DNA of 64,000 bases, taken from positions 372,001 to 436,000 of the forward strand of contig JACJYR010000002.1 of NCBI GenBank assembly GCA_020636005.1, read 5' to 3'. The DNA comes from Lewinellaceae bacterium (GTDB taxonomy: Bacteria > Bacteroidota > Bacteroidia > Chitinophagales > Saprospiraceae). Positions 52,134 through 61,903 of the stretch are shown in pieces (position 1 is the stretch's first letter; each line of letters begins with the position of its first letter). Position numbers and translations under genes: made by a program. The notes below the pieces were generated by a model. It was not told the DNA's origin and did not search any database. It saw only the letters and a program-made list of their open reading frames with translations.

Positions 52134-53588
52134 CTATTTCGCCTTCCCCACAAAAACCTTCTCCACCGTCCCATCATCAAACAAAACCAACTGCAAACCG
52201 CCAGCATTTTCTGCTACTTCCTGCCCAAGTAAATTATATCGCCCAATTTCTGTCTTGAATGTGGGAATTATTGGCTCTGAAACAGCAGTCGTTTCAGTGG
52301 CCTCAATCCGCATTTGGTAAGGGAAAGACTGAAAGGTTGGGTTGTCATCCCGAAACACTTCCGGCATGGAGGCAATGATGAAATAGACAGCGGTGTCCTG
52401 TGGCGTCAAATCAAGGCTGAGCGAGCCATCCAGATTGTTCATCATGTTCAAATCATGGAAACTGGCACCCGTGTCGCTGTTGCGCACCAAGACCTGCCCC
52501 TGAAAAAAAGCAGCATCCCCGTAGTTGCCAACGGGTATCCCGTTTACCTCAAAAGTGTAGGTCTTAGTCTGGCTATTGATGAGTTTATAAGTGTTGAAAG
52601 ACCAGGCGTGGGTTCCTTCATCCTCACCGGGAGAGAACCATCCGCCCGTCCCTTGATTTTCATAAATGGCGATGTATTCGTTGTCGTCGTCAGGGTCGGC
52701 ATAAGTATTCCATTCGTTCAAATTAGTGGCAGCCTGAATGGCAGGGATAAAATCAAAATCATTGGTCATGTGCGTCGCCCAGTCAATAAAATACTGGCGA
52801 TAATTGTCCGCCCCGATGAGGTTGTACATGTATTCCTGCGGCAGTTCGTTCGTGCCGCTGTAGAGGCCGGAAGTGACGACATCTTCAGGTACACCAGCCA
52901 CCTCCGTCAGGTAGTACAGGTGCAAGGCCAGGGCATATTGATGCACATAGCGCTGCCAGTTCTGGGGATAGTCTGCCGGAAAATTGTCGTAGCTCAACCA
53001 GAACGGTACCTGCGGCAAGCGTACCAAACTTTCCGCTTCGACAAACCTGCGGTTGGCATCCGGGTTTTGCCGGGCCGCAAACCAATTGGCGGAGGCTTCG
53101 ATGAACCATTGGCTGTCGCCCGAATAGGCAAAGCCGGGCGAATTTGAATTGTACTGAAATACGTGGAAGGTTTCGTGTGAGGTGTTTGGCCAATCATTGG
53201 CCAGACCCGTCGGTAGGGTCAGAAATGGATAACCGTTGGAGTCGGTACCTTGCCCGTTTCCCCAACCAAAAGACGAAAAGAAGCCGCTGCCGTGGAGATA
53301 GACATTGTAGTAAAACCCGTCCATTGGGTTGGGTGGGTCCATCATCCCCACGTCGTTGAGGCAAACTGACCGATAGCTCAACATGGTGTCCAGCAATTCG
53401 TCCGCTTTGTCGGCAAGGTCAAAATCCTTGTCCCACCAAACGATGAAAATGCCCTTGGTCATGGTGTCGCATTCCGACAGGTCACCGAACACATTGTTGA
53501 TGGTGAACTGGGCATTTGCCGAAGGAAAGGAAAAGAGCAAAGTCAGAACGATAAGGATTGCTTTTAGCGGGTAGGTAGAAAATTTCAT
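52134..53588 (-). CDS. Secreted HExxH metallopeptidase-like protein
   Basis: The start at 53588 gives 484 residues with signal peptide MKFSTYPLKAILIVLTLLFS, mature end near ANAQ. The zinc motif HETFH (138-142) is followed by WFIEASANWF with Glu164 as a likely third ligand, a gluzincin-like pattern similar to DUF6055 proteins. The C-terminus (GRYNLLGQEVAENAGGLQLV) looks like a shortened T9SS sorting tail. It is likely an exported protease; substrate unknown. It ends five bases from the convergent sensor gene. Confidence 0.75.
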   Translation of the reverse strand: MKFSTYPLKAILIVLTLLFSFPSANAQFTINNVFGDLSECDTMTKGIFIVWWDKDFDLADKADELLDTMLSYRSVCLNDVGMMDPPNPMDGFYYNVYLHGSGFFSSFGWGNGQGTDSNGYPFLTLPTGLANDWPNTSHETFHVFQYNSNSPGFAYSGDSQWFIEASANWFAARQNPDANRRFVEAESLVRLPQVPFWLSYDNFPADYPQNWQRYVHQYALALHLYYLTEVAGVPEDVVTSGLYSGTNELPQEYMYNLIGADNYRQYFIDWATHMTNDFDFIPAIQAATNLNEWNTYADPDDDNEYIAIYENQGTGGWFSPGEDEGTHAWSFNTYKLINSQTKTYTFEVNGIPVGNYGDAAFFQGQVLVRNSDTGASFHDLNMMNNLDGSLSLDLTPQDTAVYFIIASMPEVFRDDNPTFQSFPYQMRIEATETTAVSEPIIPTFKTEIGRYNLLGQEVAENAGGLQLVLFDDGTVEKVFVGKAK

Positions 53589-53759
53589 GTTGCTTGTTTT
53601 GATGGACAGTTCGCTAAGGTAGATTTTTTTACTTGATTGGATTTGTCGGTACTTGGGGTGGCTCCATGGATTCGTTGTGGCAAGAATGATGTTCAAAAGC
53701 ACCGACTCTGTCGCCTTCTGTACTGCTTTCTGATAATCCTACCCAAGATGCCACTTCCA

Positions 53760-53847
53760 ATGCAGATTTTAAAAATTTTCTATGCAGATTTTAAAAAATG
53801 TTTATGCAGATTTAAAAAATGCGTTATGAAAATTTAAAAAAGAGCCT
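53760..53847. repeat. 22-bp tandem repeats upstream of the AAA-DUF4143 gene
   Basis: Units begin at 53760, 53782, 53804 and, more degenerate, 53826. The shared core is ATGCAGATTTTAAAAA, with the fourth unit reading ATGAAAATTTAAAAAA. The period of 22 bases is about two helical turns, so proteins bound to each unit would lie on one face of the DNA. An exact -7 element TATTTTTG (53847-53854) adjoins the array, 10 bases before the ATG at 53865. Confidence 0.8.
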
Positions 53848-53864
53848 ATTTTTGGGTTTAAAAA

Positions 53865-55025
53865 ATGCAATTCGTACCTCGAACCATCACCACGGCGCTC
53901 AGGAAGCAGGCAGAAAAATACCCGGTTTTGGCAGTAACAGGCCCCCGTCAGTCTGGCAAGACGACCTTGCTAAAGGAGATGTTCCCCGACTACGCCTACC
54001 TCAACTTGGAGGACCTGAACACCCGACTTTTTGCCAAGGAAGACCCCGTTGGTTTTTTGAATACTTACGCTGACCGGGCCATTTTTGACGAAGCACAGCA
54101 GGCACCGGCATTGTTTTCCTACATACAGGGGAGGGTGGATGAGCGTCGCCAAATGGGTCAGTATATCCTTTCTGGTTCTCAGAATTTCCATCAGTTGCAA
54201 CACATCACCCAAAGCCTGGCGGGCAGGGTGGCCCTGTTCCGGCTGCTGCCGTTCGATTTTGCTGAAATGCAGCAGGCTCAAGCTTTGCCCGATGCCTGGA
54301 CGAAGGCAGTGCTGAACGGCTTTTACCCCGCCATTTTCGACCGTGGAAACGACCCCTCGTTTTTTTACCACAACTATATCCAAACCTACCTTCAGCGGGA
54401 TGTCAGCCAGTTGGACAAGGTGAAAGACCTGCGGCTATTCCGCAATTTTTTGTCCCTGTGCGCCGGGCGGGCAGGGCAGTTGCTAAATTTTTCTAACCTC
54501 TCCATTGAGAGCGGCGTCTCTCAGCACATTGCCAGGGAGTGGCTATCCATCCTGGAAAGCAGCTACATTGTTTTCCAGCTTCCCCCTTATTTTCAGAACT
54601 TCAACAAGCGCATCGTGAAAACCCCGAAATTGTATTTCTACGACACGGGATTGCTCGCCTACCTGTTGGGCATCCGCAGCGATGGCAACGGCATGGACAG
54701 GGAACTTTTGGGCAGCCTTTTCGAGAACATGATAGTCGCTGAGATGCACAAGCAGAACCACCACCGCCTGCTGCTCCGGGAATACTTTTTCTGGCGGGAT
54801 TCCAACGGCAACGAATGTGACCTGCTTACACCTTCTGGCACATCCTTCGATGTTTTTGAAATCAAAGCTGGGGAAACTATTTACCCCAAATCCTTTCAGG
54901 GCATGGACTTCTTCGACAACGCCTCCGGCGGCAAAGTGCGCCACAAAACCCTCATTTACGGTGGGTTGGAAAACCAGGACAGAACCGCTTACCAGGTGCG
55001 GGGTTGGCGCAGTTGCGGGGACTAA
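53865..55025 (+). CDS. AAA ATPase with C-terminal DUF4143 domain
   Basis: 386 residues. Walker A is GPRQSGKTT at 26-34, Walker B is AIFDEAQQAP, sensor region YILSGSQNF. The C-terminal DUF4143 domain (about 195-350) contains the PD-(D/E)xK-like pattern WRDSNGNECDLL ... FDVFEIKAG. These proteins are common in bacteria, often single, with no agreed role. The gene sits behind a 22-bp repeat array that could be an operator. It is not part of an evident operon. Confidence 0.93.
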   Translation: MQFVPRTITTALRKQAEKYPVLAVTGPRQSGKTTLLKEMFPDYAYLNLEDLNTRLFAKEDPVGFLNTYADRAIFDEAQQAPALFSYIQGRVDERRQMGQYILSGSQNFHQLQHITQSLAGRVALFRLLPFDFAEMQQAQALPDAWTKAVLNGFYPAIFDRGNDPSFFYHNYIQTYLQRDVSQLDKVKDLRLFRNFLSLCAGRAGQLLNFSNLSIESGVSQHIAREWLSILESSYIVFQLPPYFQNFNKRIVKTPKLYFYDTGLLAYLLGIRSDGNGMDRELLGSLFENMIVAEMHKQNHHRLLLREYFFWRDSNGNECDLLTPSGTSFDVFEIKAGETIYPKSFQGMDFFDNASGGKVRHKTLIYGGLENQDRTAYQVRGWRSCGD

Positions 55026-55217
55026 ATCGGCTCTTACTTGAACATTCTCAGCACTTTACGATTGCCCGTAGCGCCTGCCTGTTACATTTTCCCCAGCATT
55101 TTCCTACCCATGTTACCATTTTACCAGCCTTTGCAAGAATCGTTATACCCCCCCCGGCGTGCCCCCTACCATCTTTGAGGTGTCATCAAAATTCTCATTC
55201 TTCAATCACCTCAAGTC

Positions 55218-57500
55218 ATGAAAAAAATAACAGTTACCCTCGTTTTTATTGGCGCCATGCTTTGCGCCCAAGCGCAACAAATGGGCTGCGACGCCAACCG
55301 CTATTTCAACAAAGTATTTGACAACGTCACCGTCACCAAGGACATAAAATTCGGCCAAAACACCACCATCGGCGGCAACAGCATGGACCTCCTGATGGAC
55401 ATCTACGAACCCACGGGCGACCAGCTCGAAAAACGCCCGGTCATCGTGTTTGCACATGGCGGCGGCTTTGTAAGTGGAAACAAAGAGGACATTGGCTACC
55501 TCTGCCAAGGCTTTGCCCAAAGGGGCTTTGTGGCGGCCTCCATCAGCTACCGATTGCTCGATGTGCCTTTGACCGACCCTTCCATCATGACGAATGAAGT
55601 GGTCATGGCAATTGGCGACATGAAAGCGGCCATCCGGTTCTTGCGGGAGGATGCGGCCACGGTGAACGCCTATCAAATCGACCCGGATTTTGTATTCGCC
55701 GGCGGCATTTCGGCAGGGGCCGTTATAGCGAGCAATCTTGGCTACCTCGATTCACTGGACAGTGTTCCAGCGTCACTTATGGCTATCATCAATAGCCAGG
55801 GCGGGCTGGAAGGAAACAGCAGTTCCAATTTCCAATATTCTTCCGCTGTGCAAGGGGTTTTGAATTATTCGGGTGCCATTGCAGTCCTCGATTTTATGGA
55901 TGCGGACGACCCGCCGCTGTACAGTTTTCACAATGAATTCGATTCAGTTGTGCCGTGTGGTTATGACCCGGGAACTGGTTATGGCAGTTGTGAAATGCAC
56001 ATGCAGGCAGATGCCCTTGGCATCAAAAACGAATTCTATTTCTATTCCGAAAGTGCGGGTCACGTCTTATGGCCTTCAAGTTATGTGGCCTGGGAAAGTG
56101 CCCAGTTTTTGGGGAAAATATTGTGCGATGAAAAACCAGCAACACCCTGGGAGGAAACCAGTTCCGGCTTCAATAATCCAGGTTTCACGGTATTCGACAT
56201 TTCTGCCGTGGATGAGGAGGTGGCCTGGGCCATCAGCACCCCGCCTCTTTTTGATGTGGGCGGGGCCGCCAATTTTTCCCGCACCACGGATGGTGGTCAA
56301 ACCTGGCAGACGGGAACGATACCCGTGAGCGATCCAACTTTCAGCACGATTGGTATTGATGCTTTGGATGAAAATACGGCCTGGGCCCTCACGCTGAAAC
56401 TCCCTGAACAGACCGCTGGCAAAATTTACAAGACAACCGATGGCGGCACCACCTGGACGGAGCAATCAACGGCATTTACCGAACCCGGCGAAGGCCCGCA
56501 CGCCATTCATTTTTTCGATGAAAATGATGGCTTCGCACTTGCCTGGGTCGCAACAGGCAACTCCGCCACCGACACCCATTCCGGCTACATTACTTCTGAC
56601 GGCGGCGAAACCTGGGTACGATTGACTTCCGACGTCTATCCGGCCCCGCCGGGCGAACGCCTCGCCGCCGTCAACCTTGACCTGCTCGAAGCAAGGGGCG
56701 ACCATATCTGGTTTGGCTTGCGCAATGGGAACGCCTACCACTCCGCCGACCGGGGCCATACCTGGGAAGTTCAGACGATTGCGCCAGGCCAAGAAATCAA
56801 CTCCATTGCTTTCAAGGATGAAATGAATGGCATCGCTGTTTCCGGCTATAATTCTGCATTCAATCTTAGTTTGAACAAAGTATTTGGCACTTCGGACGGC
56901 GGGGCCACCTGGACGGAACAACCAGCTCCCGCCCATCCACAAATCAGGGGCATCCAATTCGTGGAAGGGTCAGCAGCAGCGCCAGGTTCCTGCGGTGCCT
57001 ACATGGTTTACTATGGCACTGAAAGTGGCGCCGGGGCTGGCACGGCCTACACCGACGATGATGGGCAGACCTGGACCTTTGTTTCCCAGCAACCCGTTTA
57101 TGCACTGGATTTTGCCAGCCCGGAGGTGGGCTGGGCCGGTGTCGCCACGCATGGGCCGGAGAGTGGCCTCCTCAAATGGACTGGGCCTGCGCTGACAGGC
57201 AATCCAAACTGTATCTCCTTATCAAATGAAAACAAAGCCGACGATGCGGGCCTGCTTATTTACCCCAACCCGGCCAGTGGTATTTTAAATATTGAAATAG
57301 AAAACAACCAGCAGGGAGCGGTATCCTTTCGCATCATAAACTTATTGGGGCAGGAAGTCTTTCTTGGGTCGTTTGTCAAAAATACAAGCTCGTGGAACCA
57401 GCAAATCGAATTGCCGGAATTGCCATGGGGCATTTACCAAATCATTGTGGCAGACGGAAGCAGTAAAATGGTGCGGCCGGTGGTGGTTCAGGGCCTTTAG
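55218..57500 (+). CDS. T9SS-secreted esterase fused to BNR/Ycf48-like propeller
   Basis: 760 residues. Signal peptide MKKITVTLVFIGAMLCAQAQ. Residues about 45-310 are an alpha/beta-hydrolase: FAHGGGFVSG oxyanion loop at 79-88 and GGISAGAV with Ser165; a late His in SAGHVLWP completes the set. Residues about 325-660 carry repeated TTDGGQTWQ/TSDGGATWTE blades as in sialidase-like or Ycf48 propellers. The last 75 residues are a T9SS type A sorting domain (LLIYPNPASGILNIEIENN). It is an exported surface esterase with a probable binding propeller. Confidence 0.9.
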   Translation: MKKITVTLVFIGAMLCAQAQQMGCDANRYFNKVFDNVTVTKDIKFGQNTTIGGNSMDLLMDIYEPTGDQLEKRPVIVFAHGGGFVSGNKEDIGYLCQGFAQRGFVAASISYRLLDVPLTDPSIMTNEVVMAIGDMKAAIRFLREDAATVNAYQIDPDFVFAGGISAGAVIASNLGYLDSLDSVPASLMAIINSQGGLEGNSSSNFQYSSAVQGVLNYSGAIAVLDFMDADDPPLYSFHNEFDSVVPCGYDPGTGYGSCEMHMQADALGIKNEFYFYSESAGHVLWPSSYVAWESAQFLGKILCDEKPATPWEETSSGFNNPGFTVFDISAVDEEVAWAISTPPLFDVGGAANFSRTTDGGQTWQTGTIPVSDPTFSTIGIDALDENTAWALTLKLPEQTAGKIYKTTDGGTTWTEQSTAFTEPGEGPHAIHFFDENDGFALAWVATGNSATDTHSGYITSDGGETWVRLTSDVYPAPPGERLAAVNLDLLEARGDHIWFGLRNGNAYHSADRGHTWEVQTIAPGQEINSIAFKDEMNGIAVSGYNSAFNLSLNKVFGTSDGGATWTEQPAPAHPQIRGIQFVEGSAAAPGSCGAYMVYYGTESGAGAGTAYTDDDGQTWTFVSQQPVYALDFASPEVGWAGVATHGPESGLLKWTGPALTGNPNCISLSNENKADDAGLLIYPNPASGILNIEIENNQQGAVSFRIINLLGQEVFLGSFVKNTSSWNQQIELPELPWGIYQIIVADGSSKMVRPVVVQGL

Positions 57501-57548
57501 ACCTGACAGGTTTTTTAGACCTGACAGGTTTTAAAAACCTGTCAGGTC
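57497..57548. repeat. Tandem 18-bp repeat and perfect palindrome at the end of the esterase gene
   Basis: TTAGACCTGACAGGTTTT occurs at 57497-57514 and again at 57515-57532. The second copy continues into a perfect palindrome (57518-57532 with 57534-57548, one central base). The esterase stop codon TAG (57498-57500) is inside the first copy. It may work as a terminator and probably belongs to a dispersed repeat family. Confidence 0.8.
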
Positions 57549-57592
57549 GTGCCAACAGGCACTACCCTTACTTGACCTAAAAAAGAAATGAT

Positions 57593-60500
57593 ATGAAAAA
57601 CAATTTTACCTCCCTCCTCCAAATTTTCCTTTTTGCCTGCACGATGCTGCTGGCGCAGGGGCTTTTTGCTACGACTTATACCTTTACTCCAACTACTTCC
57701 TTCCCACTTTATTCTAACTGGAACGACCCGTCGAGGTGGTCGCCAAGCTATCCGGGCACGACCATCGCCGCCGGGGATATAGCGATTATCAATGGAATAA
57801 TTTCGGCTGCCCATATCAATGTAAATATTACTATTGAAGGTACTTTGACCGGCAATGCATTATCTATCATGGTAAATAGCAGCAAGACCTTGACCATTGC
57901 CAATGGCGGGTCTTTTACCAACAATCAAAACACGATTATCGAAGGTACCTTGAATATTCAGGCAGGCGGCACGCTCAGCAATGATGGCAATGTAGATATC
58001 AACGATGGTGGGTTATTGACAAACAGCGGGACATTGACGAACAGCGGGACATTGGATTTGAATTCGGGGGGCGAACTAGTCTTGAACGCAAACGCTGGTT
58101 CTTGGCCGGGCGGCACCTTCGATTGGGATGGAGGAACTGTTACCATCGGCCCGGATGGTGGGTTTAAATTGAATCAATCATTGACTGTTCAGTCTGGCAG
58201 GACACTAAATGTTTTGGAATATCTCGATGTAGGCAATGGCCACACTTTGACCATTGCCAATGGCGGCACCTACCAAGTTGATGGCTCAATTGTTTCCTGG
58301 ATTTTTGGAAACTTAACGGTAAACAATGGTGGAACCTTCCATATCGATGGCGATGAAATACAGATTAAGAACGGAGGCACTATCCAAAATAATGGAACCC
58401 TTACTATATCGGGCGCTACTCTTACCATAGAGAATGGAGCCACTTTGAGCAACGGAGGTACCTTGACCAACGATGGTACCCTTAATTTAGAAAGTGGGGG
58501 TGAATTGGAGTTGAATGCCGATCCGGTCATTTGGCCAACAGGTTACTTTTTCTGGGAATCAGGAGGAATAGTCACCATAGGTATTGATGGCGTTTGGACA
58601 AACACAGACCTAACTGTTGTTGGTAGTGGAAGAAAGCTGTTTGTAAAAGGCACCGTAATCAACAACCAAATCCTGACCCTCAATGCAAATAGCACTTTGA
58701 CTATCTTCAATGGTGGCATCTTGACCAACAACAGCCTCTTTAATACTTTTAATGGTAGCGCAACTATAATAGATTCAGGTGGTGAATTGGTTTTGAACAC
58801 AAACCCTGCCGCCTGGCCCGGCGGCAATTTCACCTGGAATTCCGGCGGTACGATGGCCATCGGGCCCAGCGGAAATTTGTCATTGACTAACTCCAAAACC
58901 GTAGGATCTGGCAGAACCTTGCAGGTGGATGGTGCTCTGGAAATTGGCTCAAACGGAATCCTGACCATTTACGGTTCCCTGGACAATAGCAATGGCACGC
59001 TGAACCTAAACACAGGTGGGGAACTGGAACTGAATACCAATCCGGTATTGTGGCCGGGAGGCACATTTAATTGGAACAGTGGGAGCACTTTGACCATCGG
59101 CACTTCTGGTGATTTGACATTGGAAAACTCCTTGACCGTCGCATCCGGGAGTACGCTTCAAGTGGACGGGTCTTTTATTCTGAAAAGTGGTAGCACCTTG
59201 ACCAACAATGGCACCATTGCCATTGGCTCGACCGGCGACCTGAAAATCAACAACGCCAGCAACTTAGCGAACAATGCCGGGGGAACCCTGGGCATTGACG
59301 GTGCTTTGAGAATCAATTCCAACAGCACCATGTCTAATAGCGGCACCATAAACCTGAATACGGGTGGATTGCTTTTACTCAATTCGCCCAACGTTTCGTG
59401 GCCGGGCGGCACTTTCAACTGGAACAGTGGGACGGTGCAAGTCACCTCAAATGCAGATGTAGATATTTCAGGTACCGAAGTGATTCCAACTGGAGGTACG
59501 CTCCTAATAGTAGGGACTTTGAACGTTTTCGGCACACTGACCGTCAATGGCACCCTGGACAACGACAATGGCATGCTGAACCTGAACTCAGGTGGAGAAC
59601 TGGAACTGAATACCAATCCGGCACTGTGGCCTGGTGGCACTTTCAACTGGAACGGAGGAACTGTCCGTATCGGGACAAACGGCAACATGACCTTGGCTAA
59701 TTCATTGATCATTGAAGCTGGCAGGGTGCTCCAAATAGATGGTGCAATAGACATTAACTCCGGCGGCACCCTGACCAATAACGGAACCCTGTACAACAAC
59801 AATGGGACGTTGAACCTGAACACGGGTGGGGAACTCGAACTGAATACCGACCCGGCACTGTGGCCTGGTGGCATTTTCAACTGGAACGGGGGGACAGTCC
59901 ATATCGGGACAAATGGCAGCTTGACCTTGACATCCTCATTGACCGTCCAATCTGGCAGGGTGCTCCAAATAGAGGGAACGTTTCTAAATAGCAACCTCTT
60001 GTTGACCAATAATGGCACTCTGACTATCAATAGCAGCGGCGCCCTAAATCTTGAGTCAGGGGGCGACCTGTACAATTTCGGCAATTTGACGAACACAGGT
60101 ACACTGATCATCAAACACAATGGCAGCTTACTGATTAACGAGAGCGGCAGTACCTTAACCAATGACAGCGGCGCCAACTTGAGCATTCAAGCAGATGGCG
60201 ACCTCAAAAACTTCGGTAATTTGACTAATATGGGTACGCTTATAATCAAGAACGGTGGCAGCCTACTGACTAATCAAAACAGCGGCACCCTGACCAGCGA
60301 AAGTAGTGGCATCATAGGTCTTGAAACAGGTGGCAACCTGATCAATAGCGGCAATTTGGCCAACTCGGGCTCATTGACCGTCAAAGATAATGTTAGCAAA
60401 CTGACAAACTCGATCTCTAGCACACTAACCAATGAAAGTGACGCTACCCTTACCGTTGGATCAGATGGTGTCCTGGCCAACCACGGAAATTTGGCGAATA

Positions 60501-61714
60501 TAGGCACACTGACTTTGGGTGCCGGCGACTTGGATAATTTCGGAAATTTGACTAACTCGAATATAGTTGTTATAATTAATAATGGCAGCTCACTGAATAA
60601 CATGAATAGCGGTATCTTGACCATTGACAGTGGCGCTACCCTGAGCATAAAATCGAGTGGTGTCCTGAGCAACTTCGGAAATTTGACCAACTCGGGCTTT
60701 CTGACCATTAATAATAGTGGCACCCTGACCAATAACAGTATCCTTATCATCAACGGCACGATAGACAATTTTTTGGGCGGCACCTTCACCAACAACGGCA
60801 CCATGAGCGGCAACGGCATTTACACTGGCAACGGCCACATCAACTCCAGTACCATCGCCCCCGGCTCCTCCCCCGGCTGTTTCACCTTCAACAGCGACTT
60901 CACCAACGCCGGCACCCTCGAAATCGAACTCGCCGACGGCAATGCCTGTACCGATTTTGACCAAATCATCGTGAACGGCGCTGCCACCATCGGCGGCACC
61001 ATCAACATCACTTTCCCATCGGGTATGCCTTCCACGACGACCTTCGCCATCCTGACCGCCACGGGCACCAAGACCGACAACGCTCCCGTCATCAACTGGC
61101 CGGCAGGCTATTCTGGCACGGGCGCATTTGTGGGCAATGAATACCAGGTTTCCTTTGCCCTCCTCCCCATCGAACTGGTGGACTTCCAGGCAAAACTGAC
61201 CAGTGAAAATACGGTCCTGCTGGAATGGCAGACCGCCTCCGAACAAAACAACCAGGGCTTCGAAATACAGCGCTCGGGCGATGGCTTGGCGTGGGAAAAC
61301 ATCGGCTTCGTGGCCGGTGCCGGGACGACCACTGTAGCACAGCACTATTCGTTTGTTGACCGACCCAGTGTTTCTATTGTTTTGTATTACCGCCTCCGGC
61401 AAATGGATGTTGATGGTGGGTTTGATTTCTCGCCCATCCGCTCTGTGGAATTGAACAGCTTTGATCCGGGGTTTAAAATATATCCCAACCCCGTTGCAGA
61501 TAGGTTGAATATTGAACTGGACAACGACTGGGGAGAGGGGATCCGCTTGGGCATTGTGAATACTATGGGCCAGGAGGTATATGTTGGGGCGTATTCCAAA
61601 GATATACACCTATGGAAAGGGCAGGTTGAATTATCCGGTATGCCAAGCGGTATTTACCAGGTCATGGTATCGGATGGGAAACGGATGGAGGTGCAGTCGG
61701 TGGTGAAACAATAA
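57593..61714 (+). CDS. Repetitive T9SS-secreted beta-solenoid protein
   Basis: 1373 residues. The signal peptide ends near GLFATT. Residues about 60-1080 are low-complexity Gly/Asn/Thr/Ser-rich beta strands, apparently a solenoid. At least seven copies of a longer unit occur between residues 155 and 800 (core GGELELNTNPALWPGG, FNWNGGTVxIG, SLTVxSGRxLQ). Then shorter NLTNSGTLIIKNGGS-type rungs run to about 1085. A linker domain (ELVDFQAKLTSENTVLLEWQ) precedes the T9SS sorting domain (FKIYPNPVADRLNIELDN). Probably a surface adhesin or matrix protein. Confidence 0.9.
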   Translation: MKNNFTSLLQIFLFACTMLLAQGLFATTYTFTPTTSFPLYSNWNDPSRWSPSYPGTTIAAGDIAIINGIISAAHINVNITIEGTLTGNALSIMVNSSKTLTIANGGSFTNNQNTIIEGTLNIQAGGTLSNDGNVDINDGGLLTNSGTLTNSGTLDLNSGGELVLNANAGSWPGGTFDWDGGTVTIGPDGGFKLNQSLTVQSGRTLNVLEYLDVGNGHTLTIANGGTYQVDGSIVSWIFGNLTVNNGGTFHIDGDEIQIKNGGTIQNNGTLTISGATLTIENGATLSNGGTLTNDGTLNLESGGELELNADPVIWPTGYFFWESGGIVTIGIDGVWTNTDLTVVGSGRKLFVKGTVINNQILTLNANSTLTIFNGGILTNNSLFNTFNGSATIIDSGGELVLNTNPAAWPGGNFTWNSGGTMAIGPSGNLSLTNSKTVGSGRTLQVDGALEIGSNGILTIYGSLDNSNGTLNLNTGGELELNTNPVLWPGGTFNWNSGSTLTIGTSGDLTLENSLTVASGSTLQVDGSFILKSGSTLTNNGTIAIGSTGDLKINNASNLANNAGGTLGIDGALRINSNSTMSNSGTINLNTGGLLLLNSPNVSWPGGTFNWNSGTVQVTSNADVDISGTEVIPTGGTLLIVGTLNVFGTLTVNGTLDNDNGMLNLNSGGELELNTNPALWPGGTFNWNGGTVRIGTNGNMTLANSLIIEAGRVLQIDGAIDINSGGTLTNNGTLYNNNGTLNLNTGGELELNTDPALWPGGIFNWNGGTVHIGTNGSLTLTSSLTVQSGRVLQIEGTFLNSNLLLTNNGTLTINSSGALNLESGGDLYNFGNLTNTGTLIIKHNGSLLINESGSTLTNDSGANLSIQADGDLKNFGNLTNMGTLIIKNGGSLLTNQNSGTLTSESSGIIGLETGGNLINSGNLANSGSLTVKDNVSKLTNSISSTLTNESDATLTVGSDGVLANHGNLANIGTLTLGAGDLDNFGNLTNSNIVVIINNGSSLNNMNSGILTIDSGATLSIKSSGVLSNFGNLTNSGFLTINNSGTLTNNSILIINGTIDNFLGGTFTNNGTMSGNGIYTGNGHINSSTIAPGSSPGCFTFNSDFTNAGTLEIELADGNACTDFDQIIVNGAATIGGTINITFPSGMPSTTTFAILTATGTKTDNAPVINWPAGYSGTGAFVGNEYQVSFALLPIELVDFQAKLTSENTVLLEWQTASEQNNQGFEIQRSGDGLAWENIGFVAGAGTTTVAQHYSFVDRPSVSIVLYYRLRQMDVDGGFDFSPIRSVELNSFDPGFKIYPNPVADRLNIELDNDWGEGIRLGIVNTMGQEVYVGAYSKDIHLWKGQVELSGMPSGIYQVMVSDGKRMEVQSVVKQ

Positions 61715-61863
61715 ATTTCGCAGTTGCATACACAGTGGTCTTTGGGCTTCATGCTTTCAGGACGGCGTCACGACCCTTGAAGGGCATTATTAGCCATTGG
61801 CAATTTTACAAACGCACAAAATCTGCAAGCGTACAGTAGTATAAATCGCCTCTTTCCCTCCCG

Positions 61864-61885
61864 CTCCAAATTCTCTCCAGAATCC
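61864..61885 (+). promoter_or_regulatory. Putative OmpR-family box upstream of the response regulator
   Basis: Two direct 11-base units, CTCCAAATTCT (61864-61874) and CTCCAGAATCC (61875-61885), lie 18 bases before the ATG at 61904. An 11-base period is what OmpR/PhoB-type dimers recognise. A close relative of this block occurs at 63937-63958, which suggests that the regulator controls both its own gene and the next unit. Confidence 0.6.
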
Positions 61886-61903
61886 CTGTGCTATCTTAGC
61901 CCC

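Noticed and set aside
53760..53847. Possible CRISPR-like array
   Set aside because: Units are 22 bp and directly adjacent with no variable spacers; no cas genes are nearby. It is a simple tandem repeat.
59158..60186. 342-codon minus-strand frame, with others at 60274-61609, opposite the solenoid protein
   Set aside because: They arise from the Asn/Thr/Gly codon bias of the plus-strand gene and have no start signal or domain.
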